Source: Calycina herbarum (Eukaryota; Ascomycota; Leotiomycetes; Helotiales; Pezizellaceae). Taken from it: a stretch of 64,000 nt of DNA. The stretch lies in NCBI GenBank assembly GCA_001414485.1, contig LLEY01000001.1, positions 558,001-622,000 of the forward strand, read 5' to 3'. Numbering within the stretch: the first letter of the stretch is position 1; each line of letters starts with the position of its first letter. The notes below the pieces were generated by a model. That model saw nothing but the letters and a program-made list of their open reading frames with translations, ran no database searches and was not told the origin of the DNA. The position numbers and the translations under genes are program-made. Positions 1 to 11,423 of the stretch are shown here, in pieces.

Positions 1-804
1 TGCGATTTTTAGAAGTGGAACTGACCAAATGGAAAGTGTTACTACTTATACTTGCATTCTTGAAAATGCTTGAAGGATTAAGTTATCTAAAAATGTTTAG
101 AAGAATTGAGTTTAGAAAATAAGGTTCTAAGATTTTTGCAGTACTAGGTGAAGAAGGGTACTATCTAAAGAACGATTGTCCGGGACAGCTATTCGTGGAC
201 GTTGAGAAGAGTTGAATTCATTAGCTTCATTAATTGTAGCGTATGTCTAGATGGAATTGGTTGCTTCTATAATTGGCGAATATAAAGCTTACTAACTCTT
301 CTTATAAAGAAATCAATGTCACATCCTAAGGTTTGTAACAACTACCGCAACACTGGCACGGTAACTTGAAGATTCTTGATATTAATGCATTGGCGGAATA
401 GGACAAAAAAAAAAAGTCAAGTCAAGTTATGCTCGCTTACGGGAAGTTGGCGGCCTCAAAATACAACAATAACAGTCTTAGCTTGAGTAATAAAAAGACT
501 TTACAGTACTCTTAATAACAATGCGTTTGTCATTTTAATATAATCAAAGATGCAAAATATCAAGTCTAGAAAGTTCTTTGTTGGCACAGAGCCAAAAGCG
601 TCAAGGGGGAAAAAAAGCAAAGGATACCACAAAGACAACGAATACTATACCCAAGCAACACCTCACAAAAATTGTCTTCTCAATCATTTTCATCCAGATC
701 TATATGCGCGCAAACACATACCAAGCCCCCTTCAATTAAAAAGTGGCTCGATCAAATCCCAAACTTCCTCATCCTAGCCCCAACACATTCAAAGTAAAAC
801 AAAG
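1..804. other. AT-rich intergenic stretch
   Basis: No convincing gene is seen. The first 540 bases are AT-rich with many short stops in all frames. A 75-codon open frame at 550-777 has no recognisable composition or motif and is probably chance. Confidence 0.5.
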
Positions 805-1332
805 ATGTGCCAAACACTAATAACAACAACCCACTCCTGCTCCCACAGAACCTACGACAAAACACCTTGCATCCTAGGCTCCTCCTGCGTAACCCCCAAC
901 CTAATCACGCACTACCAAGAAAAATCCTCCATCCGTCCCTGTCCAGCCTGCAAACTCTCCTTCTTCCGGCACCACCCTAACTCCCCAACCCGAGCCCCAA
1001 TCCTTCACTACCTCCCCAAAACAACTTCTCTATCATCAGCCTTCTATGTAGGCATCATGAACCTCCTAGTACTGGATTTCATCATCGGGGCGTTATTATT
1101 GCAGAAACAAGGTCCGATAAGAAACTTGATGGGGAACTTGGTCATGTGGGTGGCTGGGGAGACGGTTGCGCTGATATATATGTTGATGATCCATGGGTGG
1201 ATGTTTCTTGTTTGCCTTTCGTGGGTTGTGAATCATGGGTTGCCGTTTTCGGTCAAGGCGGATGTTGAGACGCCGAGGAAGAGGAAGAAGAGTGGTAGTG
1301 AGTTGGTATCACCGAAAAGGAAAAGGAGCTGA
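805..1332 (+). CDS. Small cysteine-containing membrane protein, unknown
   Basis: A 175-residue single-exon frame starting at the first ATG. The N-terminal 50 residues hold a spaced set of cysteines and histidines (MCQT, SCSH, PCILGSSC, CPAC), which resembles many small fungal proteins that start MCxT and contain zinc-binding-like CxxC pairs. Two hydrophobic segments at about residues 81-100 and 118-140 look membrane-spanning. The C-terminus is strongly basic (PRKRKK, PKRKRS). It converges on the lactate dehydrogenase gene downstream. I do not recognise the family. The even cysteine spacing and the basic tail favour a real gene, but an unseen intron is possible. Confidence 0.5.
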   Translation: MCQTLITTTHSCSHRTYDKTPCILGSSCVTPNLITHYQEKSSIRPCPACKLSFFRHHPNSPTRAPILHYLPKTTSLSSAFYVGIMNLLVLDFIIGALLLQKQGPIRNLMGNLVMWVAGETVALIYMLMIHGWMFLVCLSWVVNHGLPFSVKADVETPRKRKKSGSELVSPKRKRS

Positions 1333-1559
1333 GTTCAGTCTTTCTGAAATAAAAAGGGGAGCTGCAGTAGTATGAAATATGGCGAAAGAAACCTTCTTGG
1401 TCTGCCACTGGGGTGAAATGGTGTTTCACCTCTTCCCAAACCCGAAAGGATATCTGTCGCGTACGTAAAGGTCAAATAGAGGGTCATAAATCTTTGATTT
1501 TCGTGTACTATATACAACAGTTTCTATGCTCTAGATTTCTAAAAGACGAGCGAAATAAT

Positions 1560-3315
1560 TTACAACTTGGCTTTGGCTGGGGGATTAATCAGAGGATCGT
1601 AGATGGCCATTCCCTGTGGGAAAATGTTAGCTACCATGATCAAGATCTTTGATAGAATTGACGATAGAAAGCTGCACTTACTAGGTTATCCACCGGCACA
1701 TTTGTCGTATGCATATTCAGCCCTCTTGTATCCACCAAAGTAGGGTTCAATTGATCCACACTATTACAACCAATCAATCGCATATTCATCTCCATTTCAT
1801 CTCTCAACAACTGCATAGCACGATCCACGCCCGGAGGCCCATAAGCACTCATGGCATACAAGAACGGTCTACCAATACCAACACCCTTTGCACCTAAGCA
1901 AAGAGCCTTGATGATATCCGTAGCACGTCTTACGCCACCATCAATGTATATCTCAATTCGATCCTGCCATCCACGCTCGCGGAGAACAGGCATAACCTCT
2001 GCAAGAACTTCGATACCCGAACGTGCGAAATCAAGTTGACGACCTCCGTGATTCGAGAGAACCACACCTTGGCATCCAACTTCGACTGCACGAATAACAT
2101 CTTCAACTCTTTGGACTCCCTTGAGAATGATGGGCATCTTAGTGATAGTTTGAAACCAAGGAATATCTTTCCAACTCAAAGCCGGGTCAATAAAACTGCT
2201 GATTGCTCTTGCAGCACCTTGGGAATTGTCCGTCGTCGATCCACTTTGAATATTCGTTCCTGCATCCGTAAACTTTGATCGCATATCCTTTTCTCGTCGA
2301 CCAAGTTGTGGTGCATCAACTGTAATGAATAGTCCCTTGCAACCCCGACTTTCAGCGTGTTGAACGATTTTCTTGGTGATTTCTCGGTCTTTGTTGACAT
2401 ATAATTGCATCCATTGGACTTGGTCTCCTTCAGCCGCATCCATAATCTCGTCGAAAGAACATGATGCTAGAGTTGGAATCATCTGGATAACGTTGTGTTG
2501 CTTGGCTGCTCTTGTCAAAAGTACTTCTCCTTCGTGATGGCCTAACTTTCCGAGAGCAGTTGCTGTAACATAATATGGCATATCGACCTTCGTTCCCAGC
2601 ATCGTGGTACTGAAATCTACCTTTTCGACATCGACAAGAATCCGAGGTCGGAACCAGATCTTGTGGAAAGCGGTATGGTTTTCTCTCATAGTCTAGGAAA
2701 GTCAGAACTGCCCCCTTAAAACAATGCTCAGGATATAGAACTCACAATTTCATCATCAGCGCCACTAGAATAATATGCCCAAGCACTCTTCTTCATGACA
2801 TTTCTCGCCACCGACTCGAAATCCATCAAATTGTAGCATTGTTCCAATATTGGCATTCGAGCGATTCTATCTTGTCGCGCCTCCTCATCGGGATCGAATT
2901 CTTTCTCTTCCTGCTTTACGGTTCCCATATCAACCTCGCCCATGTGTTTTGATTTGTCGAGGTATTTATCGAGGGTATCTGGAGGGTGAATGGGGTCGAA
3001 CTCTTCGGAAGCATCTTTGCCCTACGCCAGCATCAGAGTCGTCATCCAGACATTGAGTCTTGGGGGGCACATACGGCATATTTGAGAATAATCTTTGGTC
3101 CACCAGGATGTTCTTTGGCAGATGTTAGAAAAGGTGCGGTATGGATGGCGGGGGTGTTATCGTACCTGGTAGGAACTCCGTAACATCATATGCTTTGCCC
3201 TTCGCAATTGTTAGCCAATGCTCCTCTCCCAAGCTCCAGAAGGACAAACATGAATGATAACCCAGCACGACTCTCGCGAGTTGTGCTCGGCAACTTCCTG
3301 ACCTGTCAAGGGCAT
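1560..3315 (-). CDS. Flavocytochrome b2-like L-lactate dehydrogenase with C-terminal AKL
   Basis: Predicted L-2-hydroxyacid (lactate) dehydrogenase with an N-terminal cytochrome b5 domain and an FMN-binding TIM barrel. Six exons: 3315-3250, 3199-3166, 3112-3075, 3021-2746, 2692-1682, 1613-1560; 1479 nt, 492 residues. The heme domain shows EHPGG and IHPPDTLDKYL, which carry the two heme histidines. The flavin domain shows LSNHGGRQLD with the catalytic histidine, then DGGVRR and GIGRPFLYA. In yeast CYB2 a mitochondrial presequence precedes the heme domain. Here the start ATG lies directly at the b5 domain, with in-frame stops upstream, so no presequence is visible. The last exon, after a 68-nt intron, encodes a tail ending AKAKL, a PTS1-type peroxisomal signal. 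If that intron is retained, the protein ends QFYQRS instead. It could be a related hydroxyacid oxidase; the b5 domain favours the b2 family. Confidence 0.88.
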
Positions 3316-4757
3316 TTTGTTTGGTGTTGAGTTGTCCGTTCAAGGGTGGCGTTGTGCCGAGGTAGTTCAATGGTTTAGATAGCTGGATTGAAGAGAACGT
3401 CGCGCGACGGTGGAAGTAAGTGGGAAAGAGAGCCTTTAAAGAAGTCAACAAATTTGATAATGGGGGTCAAATTTTAGGACGGCAAGAAGCTGCATCCGGG
3501 ATAGGATAGCTCTGTTTGGGTCGACATGACGATGAGAAGAAGTGGTGGATCTCCAAGATCTCGGCATTTCGGATTTCGCTGCTTCGGGCGAATGGCAGAC
3601 GAAGCGTTCGTAATGAGTCTCTGATTTTTTGGTGGAGTGAATTTTCCACTACCAAAGATTGCTTTGAAATGTTTGCTAATGAATTGAGAAGCAATCCAAC
3701 CTTCTTTCTGTATTATGGTTGGTGTTCAGGTTGCCATTTCAGCAATTTTCCCCGGGTCTTGTTGAGAAATGCGGGTAAGCGGGGTAAAATGCTGGGGAAT
3801 GGGGTTGTGGCCAATCAGATATTCGCAATTGGAATTAGAAAATCGGGGGGTAGCTTATTGACTTTGATCTCTTGGCTTCAAGAGCACTTAGAAAAGACTG
3901 ATATGATAGGGTGTTGAGTCCGCGGGTTGTTCTGAGGTAAGATATCTATGAGCTTTTCAGATCTTTCAGCGGGATGTTTACTATTCCACTTTGTAATTCT
4001 TTGAACCCCTATCATGACTTGAGATACATCGTACATCTAGGGAATTTTCTTCTTCTTTTCCATCATGACCGTTTGGTAAAAGTTGAAGCTTAGTAAATTA
4101 AGTGCTGTTCTAGTATGTGGTTATCGCAAATTCGCTTGGTTGTGCTAAGCGAGAGTATTTTGTTTACTTATTTGGAAAAGACGACTAAAAAAAGCTGGTT
4201 CATCTGATACGTCAAAATCAAAAAAAGAGGGTGGTGGAATCGAGCCACAAGGGCCACAGTCAGGTTATCGCTCAATGCCAAGTAGCCACCAATTTACCCG
4301 TCCGTGGATACTTGTTTCCCCCATCCTAAGACGAGGGCAGCTTCGAGTGCCGACATAGAGAGACAAGTCATAACTCGCCCGGGCTTCCAATAAATTGTCT
4401 AGGTTTGAATATTCACCTCGTATTTCTGTCCACTCATGTGCCAGTCCAAGATTTGTATGTGGTCGTAGTAGTCTCATATACACACGACCCCCCCATTCCA
4501 GAACTGTCCAAACGATGTAGAAGCGCCTATGTTGATGCTGAAGTACCAACGTGCCAATCGGGCTAAACCCAACCAGCTTCAGCTTTGTGGAAGTATTGGC
4601 TCCTCCTCTCTTATTTACTATTCAGTTGAATTAGAGATCTGTGGCTCAAGGTTTTCCCTATATGAGATTTTAGTGGACGCCGCTTTCTAGCTTGGTTCAC
4701 TAGCGGTGGCTGGTGTTTTGTCTCGGCGATTATTTGCGTGCTCTGCGGTTAGTGACC
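3316..4757. other. Intergenic, no gene recognised
   Basis: Several open frames of 75-133 codons occur on both strands (for example 3516-3917 plus and 4265-4549 minus), but none shows a domain, a splice pattern or plausible composition. The part next to 3316 probably holds the promoter of the lactate dehydrogenase. Confidence 0.4.
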
Positions 4758-5800
4758 TCACCATTGTCCTTCGTGTTTTGGATTTTGACGTTTTGGGGTT
4801 ATTCTTGAAGCAGCCAATATATTGCGAGAGATCCAAAATCTCCATGGGTTACAAGTCTTAAGGTTGTAGAAATAGTTGATGATCTCTTCGTCAATATCTT
4901 GCTTAGAACGAGTATTCAAATGCAACGTACCTTGTGGCTGTTTCAATGAGCGAGTAATTTTGCGAGTTGTCTCCTTGAATCAAATCGCGCGATGATTGAC
5001 ACCAAGATTGATACCAGACTTCTTCACCTTCATCCCAAAATCACGCATATAGTGAATAAGACCATCTTTATACACATCGCCGTAGAGAGATCCCCTTGTT
5101 TCCCATGGAAGTTCCAAAAGTTAAAGCTAGGGCTTTCACAAGGGCAATGTACGAGTACTCCCCGTCGCGGCATCAAGCCAACGACTCAATTCCAAGCGGC
5201 AGATATTTTATCCATATCCAAGTGAATGATTCGTTCCTTCTTCACTTCCTGGCCTCAATCTGGGTTCAAACCATAGCAAAAGTCATTCGCAGTGAGGCTG
5301 TTGAACTTCATATCAAGTGGCTGGACCTTATAGGAATATACCACATGCAGCGGATATCAATTTTGATATCAATTTGATGCTGTGGAGCTAGCTAGCGTCT
5401 CAATGGCCCAATCAGAAGCAAGTGCAAAGTTTTGTTGCACGTCGCGCAAAGAGTTGTCGTTGAGCTCGACCAATGAGAAGAGGCGCGAGCTCCTCGGGGA
5501 TGTCATTCCCCAGGATGGGTGGGGTTTTTGGAGAAGTTCTTCTCTAGTGGAGGTACTTCTTGCTGCCTCGTTGCTTGGCAAGAATTCATTCACCAGTTCA
5601 AGTTAAGTGAAGCTCTCAAGTCTCGAGTCGTAAGAAACTCCAAGCGAGAAAGATAGTTTTCCTGATTGGGGTTTGACCTTGAGGTATATATTGAGGCGAT
5701 AGATGGGTCATCAGTTACTCTTATGCGCATAGGAGGTCTTCGTTTGTAATCGATGCTGGCACAGTTGACGCGTCTCTTAGCTGAATTGACGCGAACCATG
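4758..5800 (-). pseudogene. Decayed gene of unknown function
   Basis: Read on the minus strand, several adjoining frame segments have a coding-like composition but are broken. Segment 5799-5590 is followed by 5593-5369 in another frame, with a TAA at the join. Between about 5330 and 5100 a frame containing LDMKFNSLTANDFCYGLNPD is cut by two TGA codons. From about 5100 to 4758 a further frame containing GDVYKDGLIHYMRDFGMKVK is cut once by TGA. No family was recognised. Two frame changes and several stops over one kilobase suggest a dead gene or a dead mobile-element remnant, although the segmentation is my reconstruction and some parts may be chance. Confidence 0.35.
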
Positions 5801-7022
5801 GCGATTTGATCAACCTGGAGTCCAATTACTTATTGATGTTGTTCTAAACACTCCAAGTACTTGAACAAATCGCACGAAGTTAGCTCAAACCAAAGCTCGT
5901 TGTAATAATTGAGAATGTGGTATAGCTAGAAATATGGCCTTTGAATTCCTATTGTCTACGCGACACTCGAATGGGATCGTTCCTGTCATACATTGAGAAA
6001 TTTGGCTTGACGGAACTAACCTTGTCCCCTAGCGGTGAATATTCGCAGCTTTGCACTTATGAAGACTCTCTCCCACCGTCCTCGCAAAGAGTGGGTCGCC
6101 ATCACCCGAACAAATAAACAAATACCCCCTTTAACCCCCACAGACCCACAATTCTAAAAATCAATCCATAACCACAAATAACACAGGCGGCTATCACGAA
6201 AACTTGATTCTAAGCCGCCTGGTCAAGTCAGTTAGTGGGTAAACCTCTAACTGTTCCCTACCAATCGTGACCCGCTAATAAAATTAGTTTCTTACCGCCA
6301 GATCTAATCAATATCACTACTACCCTTGCGAGGGGAGTAGGAATTGTTCTCGAAAAAAGCCCGCTGCCTCGAAGGCGAGCTTTCTCTAGCCTGTCTCCAA
6401 GTGGGGAAGATGGGGGCCGCCTAGCTGGGCGGTTAGAGTTTTGCTTTTTTTTGGTATTTTTCGAGGCGGCTGTGGGGCTTTCTTACTACCTCCTCGTCAG
6501 AGTTTTGTCACCAACTGGTTCTTTAGTTGATATATTCACTTTTTATCTACTGTGATCTTATCGAAAGAACGTAAAACGAAAGCAATGGAGATGATAGCTT
6601 CATGATGTAGATGTTGAGAGCGGGATTTTCGTCTGTCGTTGCAATAATTAGAAACGAACTACTAATATGAATTTCAAGAAGGTCGAGTTTTGTCCTAAAA
6701 GCACCTTGAATCAACGGACCTTGTTAGCAATTCACAATTCGCAAGTTACATCCCAGCCAAGTTCGGTGAATATATTAATTGATTCCCCACTTTTTTAGTT
6801 GTTTGAGTTGTATCTTGTAGATGTGATGAACTATCTTTCAAACGCCTTGTTCTTTTATTATTACATCAACACAAATGCCACTTCGCTACATCACAGTCCA
6901 AGGCCTTCAAATATCTAATCCTGGTATTTTTTAAGTTAATTTGTTACGCGTAGCGCTATTGGTGGAGGCCAACTCGGGACGTATACACATACCATGCAAT
7001 TCCCCAGTTTTTACATCCCGAC
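5801..7022. other. Intergenic, no gene recognised
   Basis: No open frame with recognisable content. The stretch holds several homopolymer runs and short GC-rich islands near 6080-6500. Nothing functional could be assigned. Confidence 0.4.
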
Positions 7023-7260
7023 CTGATGCCCCCGAAGCCCCATGGTGGCTTGCCTGCTCCCCTCTGCGAGTTCTTTTCGCCGCGCTTTTCCCGAACTAGA
7101 AGAACAGAGCCGCAAAGCCGAGAATCGCAATGGTTCCTACCAAAGCACCCACACCTATCCCTGCTTTGACACCTATGGATAATGAAGTATGTGGTGGTAA
7201 ACTAAGAGTTATTGAAAGGTCGGCTGAGGTAGTTAAGAATAGATGTAAATAGGAGGAGAT
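7023..7260 (-). pseudogene. Remnant of a KNH-type membrane protein (TM end)
   Basis: On the minus strand a frame reads a serine/threonine-rich stretch, then GVKAGIGVGALVGTIAILG, a TM segment, then ALFF, a TAG stop at 7098-7096, and FGKSAAKRTRR. The intact gene about 1.2 kb away (8307-9179, opposite strand) has the same layout: GAKAGIGAGITLGV, FFFW, FGKRAARR. The stop sits exactly where the intact copy has tryptophan, so TGG to TAG is the simplest reading. The extracellular domain expected upstream was not recovered. It is a likely truncated paralogue, though truncation of an active protein right after the membrane segment cannot be excluded. Confidence 0.5.
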
Positions 7261-8306
7261 ATGGTTAGGAGGTGGGGAAGGCGTGTTTGCTTCTCGCTTA
7301 ATTTCCCACCTTCCCTAAAGAGACTTGTATATTACGATGACGCGACTACTGCATCGAGGGATCCGAAGGGAAGCAGGGGGATTTGAAAGTGAGTGTAAAG
7401 AGACCTGTTTTGTCAATAAGCATAGAGACTGCGATGACAAGAGTACTAAAGAACTTGGTACTGAAGTACTCCATGTTCAACCCTTGGATAATGCAAACAA
7501 GCCTAGTTGGTCAGGAACTTCTAAGAAAAACAGTCAAGCCCACCAAGAGAGCTATAGGCCGAGAAGAAGTACCAAGTACCATTGACCATTTATTCACGTA
7601 TCTGCAACCCAAACACTCGAACAATGAAGAAGAATAACAGAGACCGATCCAATCCAGTTGTTTCTTATGTAAACACTCGTCATTTATCACAGATATTTGT
7701 GCTCTAGAAAACGACGATAGTCAATCTAGAAGTGTTGGGGGTGGTGATACATACTTAGCGAGACCCTGCACTCGCATCTACGCGATTAATTATTACAAAA
7801 TTTCACGAGGCAATCTATTAAGACATTCATGATTTTTATTTCTATGTCTTTTTTTATTTAGGTATAGAAGAACTATTAAACAATTGTACAGGGGTACATT
7901 GCAGAGATTTAGGCTTTGATAAAGCAAGGTAATGTAGTTTATAGTTGCGGATCGTAATCTTCCAACACTTGTAGGATTAATAATGCTTGTACATATGATT
8001 GCATGGGGGCCAACGTTAGATTTGCTCTGCCGCCAGTCAATTACGCCACTACTTGATCTAATTGGCCCAACCTCCATGCACACCATGAAGTCTCGCAAAT
8101 ACGAGTTGCCTCTTCTGGCTCTCTTGTTTCTCTTCGTTGCATGAAGCGAATCGGATGCACGCGAGTAAATGCATTGCTCTGCACCGTTCTTGCTACGCCT
8201 CCAAGGTGCTGCAATGTGATTTACAGAGTTTCATACTTGTAATGCGTTCCCATTCGTCGAAAATGTTCTTGAAAACTCGTTCTCACGCCGGTACTATCAC
8301 CCCACG
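7261..8306. other. Intergenic; possible signal-peptide exon at 8085-8144
   Basis: Mostly featureless. The ATG at 8085 opens a 19-residue frame, MKSRKYELPLLALLFLFVA, that looks like a secretion signal and stops at once. Joining GTTGCA near 8136 to an acceptor CAGAG near 8235 would link it in frame to the KNH-type gene at 8307. The donor is weak, so I have not included it in that gene. Confidence 0.3.
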
Positions 8307-9179
8307 ATGGTAACTTTTACAAATACTGCTTTCAATGGCATCACCCCTGGACAGCCCTTCACAATTACCTGGTCGGACGCGAACGGTCCTGTGACAATAA
8401 GTCTGAACGCGAAATCCCTTCCAGGAGTTACATCGGGAGATACTATAGCGCGTTAGTTTCTTACACCTTTTCAACTAGTTCTCTTATACTAAACTGCTGG
8501 AAGAGAACCAGATTGGAACCACATACACCTCGTATCTAGGGGCCGGTGTATACAATTTCGAACTTTTGGACCCGAGTGGAGCTCCAAGTAACACATCTCC
8601 ATTCGAAATTGACAGTCAAGTAGTTACCCAAACAGGGCAGACAGTTACCCGAACTAGTCAAGTAACAAGCGAAACACCGGTAGGTTACAGTGCTATGTCA
8701 GCTCGCCGGCATCTATGCTAACTAAGTCGATCTTCTAGACTGTAATAACCATATCTCACTCGTCCTCCAACAAGCGTCCTGATACGACAATATTTAGTAC
8801 CGTAACCGGAACACCACGGGAGTCTCCATCTTTGACTCAAACCGATATCCCAACACCCACATCAACCCCCCAATCTTCGTTCTCTTCGGGAGCAAAGGCC
8901 GGAATTGGAGCTGGTATCACATTGGGAGTAATTTTAGTCTTTGGGATCGCTGCATTCTTTTTCTGGTTTGGAAAAAGAGCAGCGAGAAGGAGTCCAAACA
9001 AGGCCGAAGAGGCTAGTGAAAATGAAAACCAAGGCCCCTCGGAAATGGAAGGACATGGAGTGAATGCAAGAGCTGAGCTGGCAGGAAACAGCGAGATACA
9101 GAGAGAATTAATTCAAGAAAGAAGAGGTCATAAGTCTATTTATGGAGATGTTGGAGCTGCGGAGGTTGATAATCGTTGA
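8307..9179 (+). CDS. Kre9/KNH-type Ser/Thr-rich membrane protein
   Basis: Exons 8307-8451, 8504-8679 and 8739-9179 give 253 residues. The start of the protein, VTFTNTAFNGITPGQPFTI followed by TWSDANGPVTISL, matches the fungal Kre9/KNH extracellular domain (PF10342-type, Ig-like). A serine/threonine-rich stalk with threonine-glutamine repeats follows, then a glycine-rich membrane helix at about residues 158-181 and a basic anchor FGKRAARR. The cytoplasmic tail is about 70 residues, acidic and polar. Proteins of this layout are cell-wall or cell-surface glycoproteins. The N-terminus is uncertain: the domain begins at the first methionine with no signal peptide, and a candidate signal exon lies upstream at 8085. 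A truncated relative sits at 7023-7260 on the other strand. Confidence 0.65.
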
Positions 9180-10555
9180 TTGATACTTTGTAGGACTTGA
9201 TAATACAAAAATATGGCTCTTTTTATCAAGCCGAGTTGTCAGAGAAGTACGACCAACCAAAGCTAGCTCATGAAAGAGCAGAACTGGAAATTCGTAATAG
9301 AGAACTTGGAGTTGTGATGCTGTATGATGAGATAATTAGCGAGGAGATCCAAGACTATCAATAGAAAGACCTCTGGATTATTGGGAATAATTAAAGAGAA
9401 AACAGCCAGCTTTTGAGCTTTTAATAAAACCAAATTTTGAATTGAAAGAGGAACCAAAGCGGAAGTGCAAAGCACAGCCAGAAATGGTTACCCTACCTTG
9501 TATGCCATGCATGAAAGGCGCACCTTCCCAACAATACGAAAAATTGTAGTATCGAAGCCAAATCCACAATGGAGTACCCATAGAAAGCCAACAAGTGAAA
9601 AATGGTAGTATTGTTACAGGTTGTAAGGCAATGAGTAAATAACAAGCTGCGAACATGATATCAAGATGAGGTGCATTGTGCCAAATTTGAGGATGCAATT
9701 GCTCTACACTGGAGACTAAAGGATAAGCTTAATGCGTAGATTTGATGATAAAAAATTGAAGGTTTAGTTAAGGCCACGCGAATTTGAAAATCGGCAATAG
9801 ACAGAAATATTTCTGGCGTGTAGTTTCCGTCAAATTTTCCGAAACGCTTCAATACACATCCCTATGAAGTCCTATCTGGATCTGGAAAAGTTGAAGAAGG
9901 CACGCGAGGAGCACACCTTCCAATGAATCCTGCCGTAGGAACTCAACCCTGGTCAGCCACAACCCCAAGATTGGAAAGCGTGGCTAACGAGGAGTCGTAG
10001 AATCTCGACCAGACTTGGTCCCTACCTTATGGCCACTAACCATGCCACCAGAACGAGCCATGCCATGTGACCACTGATGTGACTCTTGCGCTAACTAACA
10101 AACTAACTAAGGTATATAAGAAATGTCCCCCCGAAACATCTCTTCCAGTTATAGTCTTCGCGATTCTTCCTGAAGAAACCTTTATTAGTTTTTGTACCCC
10201 CTCACTTATTCTTCGGTCGGAAGCACACACATACCGTGCGAAGGCAATGTTTATTTTTATTTGCCTTTCACGAATGATGGTCGACTCGCTCAACCAAAGG
10301 ATGCTTGTTCAATTTTTTGTCCTTCTTTGCCTCTTGGTATTACACTTTCTCCAAGAAGCCATACCTTTTTATTGCAGTTGTTGGCTTACTAGTACTGCGA
10401 AGAAGTGGAGGAAAAACATAGCAGGTTCAGGAAGTGCAATCAGTGCATGGCCCTCGATAATCTCTTCTTTTTTTTTTTACCACGCAATGAGACCAAATAC
10501 CGGTATTTACCCATGGAATTAGTGTACCAGGAAACTTCCTCTCTAAATCGTTATT
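9180..10555. other. Intergenic, no gene recognised
   Basis: Open frames of 60-150 codons exist (for example 10067-10522 plus) but none shows a domain. The 3' part may have held the N-terminal half of the adjacent decayed peptidase; I could not recognise its active-site cysteine region. Confidence 0.4.
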
Positions 10556-11423
10556 GTGCCCCCCGCATGGCCGGGCCTCCAGATAAAGTATCCATCTTGG
10601 GAGGTCACTCCAAGCAGAGCACGAGCAGAGGGTATGTCATTTCCTTTTTTTTTGGGACGAGAAGGAACGACCCAAATTTTGTGTTGTGACGACGGGTCTG
10701 GACAGTTCAAAGTGTATGACAAGGAAGGAGCGATGGATGGGTACTCTCACACGCTATCAATCAAGGAGCAGGATATCGTCCGCTCCGCTTCCGGGAGGTT
10801 AACGAGACTGAAGCACGCTGTGCCGTTCTACACAGGCGTCCGGTGCTGGCAACGTTTCATCTCTCAGAGGATGGCTGGGATGCTTTTACTCAGCACTTCG
10901 AAACTTGTAAATCAACACTCAAGCATCAACATATGGACGAGCATCGGTTCAATCCCCTGCTAAGGATTGCCACGCTGTCGTTCTCGTCGGGTGCAATCTC
11001 ACCTCGCTTATCTTTCTCAACTCCTGGGGGAAATCATGGGGCGATGAAGGGTTATTCAGTATATCTGATCACACGGTGCTTGAAACCGAACACCCGTCAT
11101 ATAGAATGAGATTCTATGATATATTCTGGCTGTAGGAAGATCTTACGGAAGGAGAGCGTGCAGCATATAGAGCTAAAGTCGATGCGTTACTTCGCACCCA
11201 CTCCGAAAAGTATCCCAGCATACTACTACTTGAGGCACAATGCCCAATATGCCGTCAGAACTCCCCTAATGTGCAATTCACGGGGAGTATTCGAATGGCT
11301 CAGTGTCCACACTGCAAGGCCAAATTCAAACCGTATTCTGACCACATACGCCAGGCACTCCAGATGGAAGAAGGTCTGAGAATTGTATCGCCGATTTATC
11401 CATATCATAGTCTGTTAAGTTAA
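10556..11423 (+). pseudogene. Decayed papain-like (C1A) peptidase with C-terminal zinc ribbon
   Basis: Pieces in three frames form one protein. The frame from about 10727 reads GWVLSHAINQGAGYRPLRF and RRPVLATFHLSEDGWDAF. Then, in a second frame, comes CHAVVLVGC (the active-site histidine region), and LNSWGKSWGDEG with the active-site asparagine at about 11019. It continues MRFYDIFWL, a TAG at 11133-11135, and in the same frame EDLTEGERAAY. A zinc-ribbon-like pair CPIC and CPHC follows, ending at 11423. Two frame changes (about 10725 and 10960) plus a CAG-to-TAG-type stop make it a pseudogene. The cysteine-nucleophile region was not found. Short introns were considered for the frame changes, but none with proper sites fits. 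Similar papain/zinc-ribbon architectures are known to me from fungal predicted proteins. Confidence 0.65.

Noticed and set aside
3516..3917. 133-codon plus-strand frame
   Set aside because: No conserved-looking sequence; sits in the likely promoter of the lactate dehydrogenase gene.
7383..7637. Plus-strand frame containing LKNLVLKYSMFNPWI
   Set aside because: The look of a protein helix was tempting, but the frame has no ATG near its start and no match to a family I can name.
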